Assembly (NCBI GenBank): GCA_001593865.1
Contig: LUCB01000007.1
Coordinates: forward strand, 1 to 35,229
Origin: Candidatus Bathyarchaeota archaeon B24
GTDB lineage: Archaea; Thermoproteota; CALKCG01; B24
Length of the DNA: 35,229 bases
Direction: 5' to 3'
A program made the position numbers and the translations under genes. Positions 13,044-22,245 of the stretch are shown here, one piece after another. The first letter of the stretch is position 1, and each line of letters starts with the position of its first letter. Under the pieces are notes generated by a model. That model worked only from the letters and a program-made list of their open reading frames with translations, did not search any database and was not told the DNA's origin.

Positions 13044-15347
13044 CTACCCACCTTTGAGAGCCGCCAGCCTTATCCTAGCCAACAAAGCCATTATCTGAAC
13101 CTCTTCGTCACCGCCCTGGCTTATCCTGAAATCCGTCTCACCTATGAGCTCTATGATCTGAACCTTAAGGTGCTCCGGCAGGTTCAATCTGAAAACCTGG
13201 CTATGTATCTGCTTGATTATGTCGGAGCCGGAGTATCCGTCTACGTAGAGAAGACGGCGAAGCTCGTCTCTGGCCTTAACGAGGTCCCCAGAGACGACGG
13301 TGTTCAACAGCTCGGCGACCCGCTTAGGATGGACAAGACCGACGACGTCGTATACGACCTTAGAGTCCACCACCTCCTTCGTCGCAGCAGCCGCCTGTAG
13401 AAGGTTTATAGCCCTTCGGAGGTCTCCGGCCGCGACGTCGGCTATGGCCTCCACCCCGTCTTCCAGAAGCTTAACACCCTCAGCCTCCGCTATACGCTTG
13501 AGAAACCTCACCGTGTCCTCCCTCGGCAGAGGGGTGAACCTGAAGATCGCGCATCTAGACTGGATAGGCTCGATTATACGGCTACTGTAGTTACACGACA
13601 ATATGAAACGGCAAGTATCGGTGTATTTCTCCATAGTCCGTCTCAAAGCATGCTGTGCATCGGCCGTCAAGTGGTCGGCCTCATCCAAGACAAGGATTTT
13701 AAAGGGAACGTCTGCAAGACTACGGCTTCGAGCAAAACGCTTAACCGTATCCCTTATCACGTTAATCCCTCTTTCATCGCTATTGTGAAGTAAAACCGGT
13801 GTGGTTCCTCCGAAGAATGTTTCAGAACCTGGAACCCCAAAGTCGTAGACCCAACCGTCATAGAACTCCTCGGAAACCTCCGTAATCCGGACTGCATATA
13901 GGTCGGATTCTACTAGTCTTTTAAGCCTCTCATACCGTTTCTTATCCTCCCGTGAGAGACTAGTCAGATCGATCATATCCATGACTTTCTTAAGGACCTC
14001 TTTAGAGACTCTACGCGCCTTTTTGCTATAAAGCTGGTGTCTTAGAACATTCCTCCAATTACCGTGAAGCCGTAAACGCACGTCTTCAAAGAACGTTATA
14101 AACGGAGCTGAAGGCAGGAGTTCGGCTTTAGTATAGCTAAACCTCGTGCCTTTCCAGATGAACCTGACTTCCTGTTCAAAGACAGAAGAATCGATACCGG
14201 AAAGCCTAGCTAACCATGCTATATCTATCAGCAATTCCTTTGATACCGAACATATTCTGACGTATTCTCCCCATACCCCAAATCCATCGTTCATGTAGCC
14301 CTTGAGAAATTCTATTCTGTCATCCACCGATGCATCAAACATGAAGTTCGGAACCCTCTTATACCTAGCAGTCGACCCTCCGCTATAGAAGCTTTCTCGG
14401 AAGAACCTAGCAAGTTGAGTGTTCAACAACCTAACTTGAATAGCAGAATACCTAGTTCGATCAAATCCTGACGATGTCAAGTTCACATAGCTTGAAAGCC
14501 CTAACCCATTAGCTATAGATAAAGTTCTCTCAGCTAAGGCGATTTCCTGAGGATAGGCGAAGGTAAGTATTACCGAGCCGCTTGTTCCAGACTTGAAGCC
14601 CGTACATCCTTCTGCAAGATAGGCTCCAAGAAGCCAAGACGTATCAGGGGTAAGCTCGAATTGCTCCATAGAAAGCCTGATCTTAGGGTTCCTGACAAGT
14701 TTTCCATTAAGCATAGAAAATTCTCTGGGTTTATACGCAGATATATCTATACGTCTTTTTTTACCATCCATGTTCGAAACGAAAGATATGAGTAAATCGC
14801 CTTTTCTAAGATCTTCAGCTTTTTTAGCCTCGATCTCGCCCTTATCGTTTATAACCATGACAGAGTGGCTTGGTGTAACTCTTACAGCCCCACCTTCATA
14901 GCGGATTCTTATAAGCCGCTTAGCTTTGTGCCTCGCTATGAAACTGACAGGTAGGAACCTTACACCATAGTCGTTAGACGATAACGATAGAACTTCTAGA
15001 CCAGAGACCCTACAGTATCTGGCGTCACAGTCTTTTCCGAAAAACAACGCATCCAGTTCTTTAAAGTTCGTTCTATGAATTTCACCATTAATTCTCACCA
15101 ACACAGGAGTCTCAGGAGCGACAGAGGCGTTGAGTTCCATGAAGCTGTCTGCGAAGTATCTGCCGAAGAGGTCTCTAGCTAGGCATAAGGCGGCCGTGGT
15201 TTTACCGGTTCCCGGTGGTCCGGCGAATAGGCAGTGTGGCATCGACCTCGTCTCGACGAACCTCATGAGCCGTTCGACTATCTCCCTCTGGTCGACCATC
15301 TCCTTGAGGCTCCTGGGACGGTATTTCTCGCTCCAGAGCTCGCTCAT
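13044..15347 (-). CDS. rfcS: Replication factor C small subunit with an intein
   Basis: The 767-residue frame consists of a normal 319-residue RFC small subunit (residues 1-74 and 523-767) split by a 448-residue intein. Extein landmarks are WSEKYRPRSLKEMVDQ, Walker A GPPGTGKTT (43-51), the interrupted LNA/SDERGINVIRD motif, Walker B ILVLDEADHLT, sensor 1 FILSCNYSSRI, and the arginine finger PIQSRCAIFRF. After splicing the protein should form the RFC ring with RfcL and load PCNA. A TATA-like string on the minus strand near 15393-15400 precedes the ATG at 15347. RfcL follows after three bases. Clamp loading depends on intein removal, so splicing could affect expression. Confidence 0.95.
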   Translation of the reverse strand: MSELWSEKYRPRSLKEMVDQREIVERLMRFVETRSMPHCLFAGPPGTGKTTAALCLARDLFGRYFADSFMELNASVAPETPVLVRINGEIHRTNFKELDALFFGKDCDARYCRVSGLEVLSLSSNDYGVRFLPVSFIARHKAKRLIRIRYEGGAVRVTPSHSVMVINDKGEIEAKKAEDLRKGDLLISFVSNMDGKKRRIDISAYKPREFSMLNGKLVRNPKIRLSMEQFELTPDTSWLLGAYLAEGCTGFKSGTSGSVILTFAYPQEIALAERTLSIANGLGLSSYVNLTSSGFDRTRYSAIQVRLLNTQLARFFRESFYSGGSTARYKRVPNFMFDASVDDRIEFLKGYMNDGFGVWGEYVRICSVSKELLIDIAWLARLSGIDSSVFEQEVRFIWKGTRFSYTKAELLPSAPFITFFEDVRLRLHGNWRNVLRHQLYSKKARRVSKEVLKKVMDMIDLTSLSREDKKRYERLKRLVESDLYAVRITEVSEEFYDGWVYDFGVPGSETFFGGTTPVLLHNSDERGINVIRDTVKRFARSRSLADVPFKILVLDEADHLTADAQHALRRTMEKYTDTCRFILSCNYSSRIIEPIQSRCAIFRFTPLPREDTVRFLKRIAEAEGVKLLEDGVEAIADVAAGDLRRAINLLQAAAATKEVVDSKVVYDVVGLVHPKRVAELLNTVVSGDLVKARDELRRLLYVDGYSGSDIIKQIHSQVFRLNLPEHLKVQIIELIGETDFRISQGGDEEVQIMALLARIRLAALKGG
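13782..15125 (-). mobile_element. LAGLIDADG homing-endonuclease intein in rfcS
   Basis: The intein spans residues 75-522. It starts with Ser75 (SVAPETPVLV, block A), has the T-x-x-H of block B in VRVTPSHSVMV (about 155-165), and two LAGLIDADG helices, LLGAYLAEGC (about 239-248) and FLKGYMNDGFG (about 348-357). Block F follows in DGWVYDFGVPGSETFFGG, and the end is TPVLLHN with Ser523 as the +1 residue. All splicing residues are present, so it should be active; the acidic residues in both LAGLIDADG motifs suggest the endonuclease may be too. It interrupts the LNASDERG motif. The DNA is visibly more AT-rich than the flanking extein, pointing to later arrival. Confidence 0.93.
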
Positions 15348-15472
15348 AGGAGCTGCACCTAAACCGGCTAATGGATGACGACGAAGTTAAACCTTACTGC
15401 ATAATCTAAGCTGGGTCTACCGTTAGAGGAATACTCCTTTTCACATCTTTAAAGGATAGGGGGTAGCTGCTC

Positions 15473-17170
15473 TTAGGATTCTTCCGTCTCCTCGGAATTC
15501 GGCTCTTTATCCTCGTTCGAGGATGCTTCAGAGGACAGGTTGTCTACGGCCTTAACCCTGAGTTTTATCGGGATAGCCAGCTCCCTAGCGGCTATGCCGT
15601 AGATCGTTTCAGGAGACATATAGTACTGAGAGACCACCTTAGCCACGTCGGATATGTTGTATATGTTCCTCTTAGCCATCCACTTCAAGACAATTTCACG
15701 CCTCTCTATCTCGTCTAGAAGCTCCCGAACAGTCCTACCGGTCTTCAACGCGATCTTCCTGAGCAGTATGCTGTCTTCAAGCCTCGAGTTGTAGACATCG
15801 GTCAACGGGTCCCACTCGAATATCCTGACGAACTCCTTATGGCTTATGATCTCTGAAACCTCTCTAGCCCTCCTCCCGAAGTGTAGACCGTGAACAGGCT
15901 TAGGAAGGTGAACCCTCTCGACCTCGACCACGACGTTCATCAAAGGTATGTAGACCTCTGCCACGTTCATAGGCGGGCTGGTCAGCCTCTTGATCGCGTA
16001 GTCGACGTCCTCGGCGTGTAGCGTACACATGCCGCCGTGCCCGGTGGCTAGGGCCTGGAACAGCACGAATGCCTCTTCGCCTCGGACCTCGCCGACGATT
16101 ATGTAGTCTGGCCTGTACCTGAGCGTCGTCTTCACGAGGGTGAAGAGCGGTATAGCGCCTGAAGCGGTCCCGCCTACGCCGTAGCTCTCTCGGCTGACGA
16201 ACTGAACCCAGTTCTCATGCGGAAGGTTGAGCTCGGCGATCTCCTCGACCGTGCATATCTTCATAGACGGCTTGATCAAGCTCGCCAACGCGTTGAGCAG
16301 GGTCGTCTTACCGGCGCCTGTACCTCCGATTATGATGACGGACATCCTGTTTTCGAGTAGGAGCCAGAAGTATGCAGCCATCTTGGCGGTTACGGTTCCA
16401 TAGTTTATGAGCTCCACTATCGAGAACGGCTCCTCCCTGAACTTCCTTATCGTGAAGGTCGAGCCCTTGGGGGTTACCTCTTTCCTGAACGTCGCGACGT
16501 ACCGGTGTTTACCATAGAGCATCGTGTCGACTATCGGGAAGGCGGTCGATATGTGCTTACCGCCTATGTGGGTCAGCTTTATGACAAGGTCATCCAGATA
16601 CCTGTCGTCTAGGAATATCAGGTTCGAGGGGAGACCCTCATAGCGTCTATGCCAGACGTACACGGGTTTGCCGACGCCTTCGCAAGAGATGTCCTCGATG
16701 TTCGGGTCTAGGATCATCGCGTGTATCGGGCCGAACCCCAGCAGGTCCCTCTCGACGTAGTAGAGTATCTTCTCCCGGCTCTCCTCCGGGATACCTAACG
16801 TGAGGTTGTACTTGTCTATGAGCCTGTTAGCCTCCTTGAGGACGTGTACCTTGAGGTCTTCGACAGGCTCCTCCTCCGGCGGGCTGAGCTCGGCCGAGAG
16901 TATGTCTATGAGCTTGTCGCATGCCCGCCTCTCCTCCTCCATAAGCTCGACCTCTGACACGAAGTACGCGTAGGCCCCGCCCAGCTCAGGTAGGGAGGCT
17001 ATGTAGACCTTAGAGAAAGGCTCTCTTATCCAGTATTCGTCGACCACCTTATACTTCGGTAGTAGAGGACGCATAGTGTAAGGTAGCTTAGCGACCTCCT
17101 TCTCTACCAGTATAGGCTCTCTCTTCTTGAATAGGAGAGAGAATATGTTTAATCTCTTAAGCCGCGACAA
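15473..17170 (-). CDS. Type IV pilus/Tad-type secretion ATPase
   Basis: A 565-residue ATPase of the GspE/VirB11/FlaI superfamily, which powers pilin extrusion by the membrane platform. Landmarks are LLGFGPIHAMILDPNIEDISCEG in the N-terminal domain, Walker A IIIGGTGAGKTTLLNAL (about 280-296), an Asp box CTVEEIAELNLP, Walker B YIIVGEVRGEEAF, and the His box ATGHGGMCTLHA. The C-terminal tail is acidic and serine-rich (SSEASSNEDKEPNSEETEE) and likely disordered. The start is TTG 17170, with a TATA-like string near 17207-17216. It is the last gene of the surface-fibre block, and the platform gene lies about 8.5 kb upstream. Confidence 0.92.
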   Translation of the reverse strand: MSRLKRLNIFSLLFKKREPILVEKEVAKLPYTMRPLLPKYKVVDEYWIREPFSKVYIASLPELGGAYAYFVSEVELMEEERRACDKLIDILSAELSPPEEEPVEDLKVHVLKEANRLIDKYNLTLGIPEESREKILYYVERDLLGFGPIHAMILDPNIEDISCEGVGKPVYVWHRRYEGLPSNLIFLDDRYLDDLVIKLTHIGGKHISTAFPIVDTMLYGKHRYVATFRKEVTPKGSTFTIRKFREEPFSIVELINYGTVTAKMAAYFWLLLENRMSVIIIGGTGAGKTTLLNALASLIKPSMKICTVEEIAELNLPHENWVQFVSRESYGVGGTASGAIPLFTLVKTTLRYRPDYIIVGEVRGEEAFVLFQALATGHGGMCTLHAEDVDYAIKRLTSPPMNVAEVYIPLMNVVVEVERVHLPKPVHGLHFGRRAREVSEIISHKEFVRIFEWDPLTDVYNSRLEDSILLRKIALKTGRTVRELLDEIERREIVLKWMAKRNIYNISDVAKVVSQYYMSPETIYGIAARELAIPIKLRVKAVDNLSSEASSNEDKEPNSEETEES

Positions 17171-17217
17171 ACCGTATAACCCTTCAGTTTTTGATAATAG
17201 ATTCTCATATTTAAGGG

Positions 17218-18192
17218 TTAATCACCTAAAGGTGGGCTAAGATTCTTTCCGCACACCGGGCATTTATACCCGGATTTTTTCATCCACCTAAGTAGGCACG
17301 ATGTATGGAATACTGAGGAGCAGAAGGGGCATACGGATAGGAACACTTCGGAGGAGGCGGATGTGAGTATCGAGTTCATGCATATCGGGCACGATACATC
17401 CGGCTTAAGCGTTACGCTTCTCGTAGGCGCGTCGTCCACCGTATAGTTGCCTGAGCCCGGTATCGGCTCTGGTTTACCGGTCGTCTTCGCGTAGCGCTCT
17501 ATTATGAGGTCGCGGAGCTCCTTGGGGCGCTCTATCTTGGGTATCAGTATCGTCCCTAGGGCCTCCGTGACCATTATGAGGTTGCCGTAGTTTAGACGTT
17601 TACCTATCGACGATTGAACGACCTCGACGCTTACGATGCTTTTTATCGGTATCTTGTAGCTCGTCTTCATCGGGAAGATCCTCTCCACGGTTATCGCGTC
17701 CTCTGTGACGACTATCTTGAAACGCCAGGTCATCGTGACCGCGTAGGCTATCGAGGCGGCGGCGAGGGAGAAGGCTAGGGTCATCGCCACTGTGAGATAC
17801 GTGGGGTTGCTCCTGAGCATGGTGAAGCCCTCGACCACCCCATCCCAGGCGAAGGTCAAGTAGTCAGGGGGGTTGTAGATCTCGATGAACTTGCTGGCTA
17901 AGATAGGGGAGAGAATTATCAGCACGACTAGCGTCACCCGCACCACGTCGACAGCCGTCAGCTTGACCGTTCGAATCCTCCAGACGGCTACGATGACGAG
18001 TATAAGCGCGACCGTGACGGCTACCTCGAAGCTTGTAGCCTTCAGAGCCGTGAAAAGCATAAGCCTGAAGCCGAGCGCGATCAGGAGAAGACCGATCACA
18101 TACTCACGCAACGCGTTAAACGGGTAGATACGGAAGACTAACGGCTTCCCCGTCTCTTCAGAAGCAACCTCCTCGGGCTTACGCTCAGACAA
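17218..18192 (-). CDS. Membrane PH-domain protein with C-terminal RING-like zinc finger
   Basis: From TTG 18192 this is a 324-residue protein (a GTG at 18252 would add 20). It has about four hydrophobic segments in the first half, then a bacterial-type PH domain (FKIVVTEDAITVERIFPMKTS to LIMVTEALGTILIPKI), then a cysteine-rich end. Counting from 18252, the finger ligands are C288, C291, C308, C311, H316, C319, C331 and C334. They give C-x2-C-x16-C-x2-C-x4-H-x2-C-x11-C-x2-C with a RING-H2-like VFHTSCLLRWMKK. The finger should face the same side as the PH domain, probably the cytoplasm. A TATA-like ATTTTTATTC complement near 18214-18228 favours the later start. It lies between the giant adhesin and the pilus ATPase; its role is unknown. 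Confidence 0.75.
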   Translation of the reverse strand: MSERKPEEVASEETGKPLVFRIYPFNALREYVIGLLLIALGFRLMLFTALKATSFEVAVTVALILVIVAVWRIRTVKLTAVDVVRVTLVVLIILSPILASKFIEIYNPPDYLTFAWDGVVEGFTMLRSNPTYLTVAMTLAFSLAAASIAYAVTMTWRFKIVVTEDAITVERIFPMKTSYKIPIKSIVSVEVVQSSIGKRLNYGNLIMVTEALGTILIPKIERPKELRDLIIERYAKTTGKPEPIPGSGNYTVDDAPTRSVTLKPDVSCPICMNSILTSASSEVFLSVCPFCSSVFHTSCLLRWMKKSGYKCPVCGKNLSPPLGD

Positions 18193-18298
18193 CCTGCTAA
18201 ACCCTACTAACCTAACTAGAATAAAAACCCTGTAATTTAAGCTTTCCCACAAACAAAAACCACAACAGCATCAGAAGACTTAAAAAATATCCAAAAAC

Positions 18299-21200
18299 TT
18301 AAGGTGAAATACTCTCCTCAGGACCCCAACCACCATGACTAGGCTCAGGATCGATGTAGTTGCGTATCCTAACATCATCTATAAACCAACCCCAATAATC
18401 GTTATACAATCTATCTATCGTGTCGAAGTAAAATTTTAAGTATCTTGCGTTTGGAGTCAGGTCGATCGATAGAAACGTCCAACTCTCCTCAGACGGGTTT
18501 CTCGAAGTCTTCCTCCAAAGTCGGTTCCAATGCATACCGTCTACGCTATCATAGATCTCGGTTACATCGTAGTCGCCCCAAGCATAATACTCGACCTGCC
18601 TCCAATAACGTAATTCAAGCTTAGCAGATGAGAGCCCGGGAAGATCGTCTGTTTTCAGTTCACCATAATTTCTTGAGCCAGTATCGTAGTTATTTGTACT
18701 CTCTTGGCCATACCAGAAGCTATGTGATGGGCTGTAAGATTTCTTAGTTGTCAAATGCCATAAACCTGTGCGGCTCCATTTCCCATCACCGCTTTCCATG
18801 TCGTCAAAGAATGGGAATGTTGATTCTCCGTCGCTAATCGAGGTTGCAGTTAAGTTTCCGTAGTATAAGTAGATTATTACGCTGTCTGGGTATTCAGGTA
18901 TGCTGGGTATCTTGACCCAGACTATCGCGTAGTTTCCGTCGACTTTCTCCTCTATCCAGTAGCTTAGTAGGGTTTTTCCGTCTGAGGCCGTGAACCTTAT
19001 GTCGTCGAAGTCGGGTTGGCATTTCCCGTCCAAGTACACATCGGCTCCAGAATCTGTGCCGGCGCCGTAGTGGACGGTTATCTTAACCTGGTAGTCCGTC
19101 ACTGCTCCGGCCGTGGAGCCTATGATCGTGTGGCTTTTACGGTATTGCCACCCGGTCAGCCAGCCCTCAGCTAGGAAGGATGTCGCGTTGTTACCCATGT
19201 TGCCGGCGGAGTCTGTCGCGTTAACCACGACCGTGTATATGCCTGGGTACAGGTCTAGGTTCGAGAATATGTACTCGACCCACTCTTCTGGGCTGTCGTA
19301 TGACCCGTCTTTGGCACTCATCTCCATCCAATCCGTGACCGGTGTGCCCCAGGAGTCTAGGACCCTGCACCAGGCTCTGGTTATGTCGGAGCCTCCTCGA
19401 CCTATGTCGCTTACTAGGGCTGTTACGTTAAGCTCCAGCCCGGTGGAGTTGTATAGGGCTTCGAGGTTTAAGATAGCCGGTGCTTCCAGGTCTAGCTGTA
19501 TGTTTTCGACCGTTACGTTTCCTCTATTCCATGCCGAGTCGTAACCCTCGACCTCTAGGCTGTAGACGCCTGAGGTTAGGCCGGTTAGGTCTATGGTTCC
19601 GTTGACCCTGACCTCGCTTGTTGCGTTGTATACGCCTTTAACGGCTACCATGTCGACCCAGCCTGAGTCGTACGTGTCGTTGTAGAGGCGGCATCTGGCG
19701 ATGGTTATGTTTGAGCCTCCGTGTCCGATATCCGTCACGTTGGCTTCGACGCTTAGAGTCTTGGAGGCGGGGTTGTAGACCGGACCATATAGGGCGTAGA
19801 TCTCAGGCGGCTCGAAGTCTATCAAGACCTGGACGGTCCGGTTCTCGGAGATGTTACCCATCGAGTCCACGGCTCCCACCTCGACCGTGTATACGCCAGG
19901 CGACAGAGCCGACGCGTCTATGAACGTGTAGACCCATTCGGTCGGGCTGTCGTAGGAGCCGTCTAAAGCGGTCATGTCGAGCCAGCCCGTCGTGAACGTG
20001 CTATTGTAGAGCCTGCACTGGGCTAGGGTTATGTTTGAGCCGCCCCTACCCTCGTCGGATACCAGAGCCGTCACGTTCAAGGTTTTAACGGTCTTATTCA
20101 GCTCCGTACTAAGGCTTACGACCTCGGGGCCTAGGATATCCGCCAGACGTATGACCGTCAGGGCCGTGTAGTTAGCGCCTACGTTCCCACCCGAGTCTAC
20201 CGCCTGAACGACGACCGTGTAGGTTCCAGGAGGTAAGCCGTCGACGGTTATGACGCCCGTAGCATCCTCCTCCCTCTCATCGAAGCCCCCGTCTGAGGCG
20301 TTTAGATAGAACCAGTCGGTCTCCTCGCCCGTTCCCTGGTTCTTAAGCAGAAACCTGACGGCTGTCACGTTGTAGCCTGCGTTACCCACGTCTTCCGCCG
20401 TCACGTTTATACCTACGGGCTCGCCGTAGGTCTCGATCACATCTCCCTGATGCGTGCTGTTGTAAAGGATTCCATAAGTTATCTTGGGACCTATGAAGTC
20501 GCGGGTTATCTTCACGCTGTAGTAGAGGCTCGCTTGGTTTCCATATTCGTCCATCGCCCTTACATGTAGCGTGTAGAGCCCAGGTGAGAGGCCGGTTATC
20601 GATATATCGCCTCTGGCGTCTTCCGTCGGCTCGTCGTAGGACCCGTCTACTGGGTTTAGCAGGGTCCAGCCGGTGGTGTAGCTACTGTTGTAGAGCCTAC
20701 ATTCGATAGCCGTTATGGTGGAGTCTCCGTTACCGATGTCTGATGCATCTGTCACGTTTACGGAAAGCTCCGCTGCCCCTAGGGTTCCGTTCTCGTCTGT
20801 GTAGGGCTCGGGGTAAAGCGTCTGGTTGAGGTAGAACACGGCATCTCCTATAGTAGGCGGTAGATTATCTCTTATACGTAGGATAACCATCGTTATCTTA
20901 CCCCAGTTACCATGCTCATCCTTTCCATGAACCAGAAAAACGTAGTCGCCTATATCCCAGCCCGTTATATCTATCGAAGCGGTCATCCATTCTGTCGGAC
21001 TATCTAGCGGGGGATTTTCGGGAGACATCGCATAACCTGTGCCGTAGGTGTGTTCCTCGTTTATGAAGAACTCGGCTTCTTCTATGTTCGAGTTGCCGGT
21101 CTCAGAGTCGTCGATCAAAGCCCTGAGGGTGACAGTAGTATCTACAGACTTCTGGGCTATGGCTGGGCTGATCACGACCTCTTTGACAACAGGACCGATC

Positions 21201-22243
21201 GCGTCTATGACCCCCTCAAAGGAGACGAAACACATGGTTACGATGCCGCGTTCATCGTAAACGATCAGCTCAAACGTAGGAAGCATATAGCCCAGTGTCT
21301 CATCTATGATCATAAGAGCCATGTCTGTATCCGCAACCGTGTCGTTCATCCATGATCCTGGATCTGTTATATCGAGTTTAGGCCTAATCTCCATCAAAGT
21401 CGTGTTATAAGCGTTCCCCCATTCATCACTATTCACATAGTTAATGACCTCATCGATAAGTCTTGTAAGATTTTCTCTAAGTTCATCAGGATCCCCCTTG
21501 GTTATGTTAAAATACTCATCTGGATAGTCTTCGACAATGAGCTTAAGCACATCTAAGTTGTAGAGTATTAGGTCATAAGTTCCTGTGTTTATGCTTACAG
21601 AGTATTCTCCGTTGCCTAGGTAGGTTAGCGTTATATTTGAAGGGTCTATGTACCTTCTGAAGGCTTGCTCCTCACGCATGTATACCGTGATATGCTCGGT
21701 CGTCAATCCGGCGACAGGTTCTCCGTCCTCCTTGAGGAGTGTGAAGTTAAAAAGCACCTGGTCGCCTGTTCTCCTTACCGAGCTACTGTTCACCCATAGG
21801 TCGTCTTCCACGGACATCATATCTTTCCAGCCGTAAAGACCGTGTCTCGTGAGGTTTAGGCTCATAGAGACGCTCGCAGACGCATATCCCTGATACATTA
21901 GCTCCTTAAGCTCGAAATTGACCGGGAAGGTTAGGTTCAACTTCAAGCCTAACCCAGAATACTCCTCGACGAGGGCTCGAACCCACTTCATAAGGAGGTC
22001 GTTACCATATTGCTCGTAGTCTACATACCCATACCTCCATCGCTTAGAGGCTTCGGCCGTCGAGGCTTCAAGCGCCATACGTAGGTCCGAAGATATCTTG
22101 AAGACGACAGCCCTGAAATCCTCCTTAACGAGCTTGACACGGTATATGGTCGCAAAGCTATACGCGGCCATCACGAAGAGCAGAGATATGACTATTATCA
22201 AGGCGCCCAAAATTATGAACTGACCCTTTCTAGCCCTCCTCAA
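18299..22243 (-). CDS. Giant Ig-like repeat surface protein with class III signal and DUF2341 domain
   Basis: A 1314-residue extracellular protein. RRARKGQF followed by ILGALIIVISLLFVMAAY is a class III (prepilin-type) signal, predicted to be cut after the glycine of KG. Residues about 30-345 form a unique region, 348-1026 six Ig-like modules of about 110 residues, 1031-1130 a DUF2341 domain (WQYRKSHTI to IYLYYGN), and 1140-1297 a tryptophan-rich jelly-roll-like end (MAM/lectin type). Many N-x-S/T sequons suggest heavy glycosylation. The likely role is a stalk-like adhesin assembled by the neighbouring pilus machine, with the DUF2341 and terminal domains binding ligand. It starts with TTG two bases after the VWA gene stop. 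The last 180 codons are more AT-rich than the repeats. Confidence 0.85.
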   Translation of the reverse strand: MRRARKGQFIILGALIIVISLLFVMAAYSFATIYRVKLVKEDFRAVVFKISSDLRMALEASTAEASKRWRYGYVDYEQYGNDLLMKWVRALVEEYSGLGLKLNLTFPVNFELKELMYQGYASASVSMSLNLTRHGLYGWKDMMSVEDDLWVNSSSVRRTGDQVLFNFTLLKEDGEPVAGLTTEHITVYMREEQAFRRYIDPSNITLTYLGNGEYSVSINTGTYDLILYNLDVLKLIVEDYPDEYFNITKGDPDELRENLTRLIDEVINYVNSDEWGNAYNTTLMEIRPKLDITDPGSWMNDTVADTDMALMIIDETLGYMLPTFELIVYDERGIVTMCFVSFEGVIDAIGPVVKEVVISPAIAQKSVDTTVTLRALIDDSETGNSNIEEAEFFINEEHTYGTGYAMSPENPPLDSPTEWMTASIDITGWDIGDYVFLVHGKDEHGNWGKITMVILRIRDNLPPTIGDAVFYLNQTLYPEPYTDENGTLGAAELSVNVTDASDIGNGDSTITAIECRLYNSSYTTGWTLLNPVDGSYDEPTEDARGDISITGLSPGLYTLHVRAMDEYGNQASLYYSVKITRDFIGPKITYGILYNSTHQGDVIETYGEPVGINVTAEDVGNAGYNVTAVRFLLKNQGTGEETDWFYLNASDGGFDEREEDATGVITVDGLPPGTYTVVVQAVDSGGNVGANYTALTVIRLADILGPEVVSLSTELNKTVKTLNVTALVSDEGRGGSNITLAQCRLYNSTFTTGWLDMTALDGSYDSPTEWVYTFIDASALSPGVYTVEVGAVDSMGNISENRTVQVLIDFEPPEIYALYGPVYNPASKTLSVEANVTDIGHGGSNITIARCRLYNDTYDSGWVDMVAVKGVYNATSEVRVNGTIDLTGLTSGVYSLEVEGYDSAWNRGNVTVENIQLDLEAPAILNLEALYNSTGLELNVTALVSDIGRGGSDITRAWCRVLDSWGTPVTDWMEMSAKDGSYDSPEEWVEYIFSNLDLYPGIYTVVVNATDSAGNMGNNATSFLAEGWLTGWQYRKSHTIIGSTAGAVTDYQVKITVHYGAGTDSGADVYLDGKCQPDFDDIRFTASDGKTLLSYWIEEKVDGNYAIVWVKIPSIPEYPDSVIIYLYYGNLTATSISDGESTFPFFDDMESGDGKWSRTGLWHLTTKKSYSPSHSFWYGQESTNNYDTGSRNYGELKTDDLPGLSSAKLELRYWRQVEYYAWGDYDVTEIYDSVDGMHWNRLWRKTSRNPSEESWTFLSIDLTPNARYLKFYFDTIDRLYNDYWGWFIDDVRIRNYIDPEPSHGGWGPEESISP
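19166..21202 (-). repeat. Six tandem Ig-like modules inside the giant surface protein
   Basis: The modules begin at about residues 348, 459, 582, 701, 809 and 918. Each starts with a D/A-x-x-x-P motif (DNLPP, DFIGP, DILGP, DFEPP, DLEAP). Most carry a central CRLYN-type strand with GW after it, then DGSYDSPTEW or a variant, and end with a G-x-Y-x-x-x-V...D-x-x-G-N strand. The middle and last three copies are most alike, also at the DNA level around GTTATGTTTGAGCC, suggesting duplication. Copy number may vary between strains. Confidence 0.85.
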
Positions 22244-22245
22244 CC

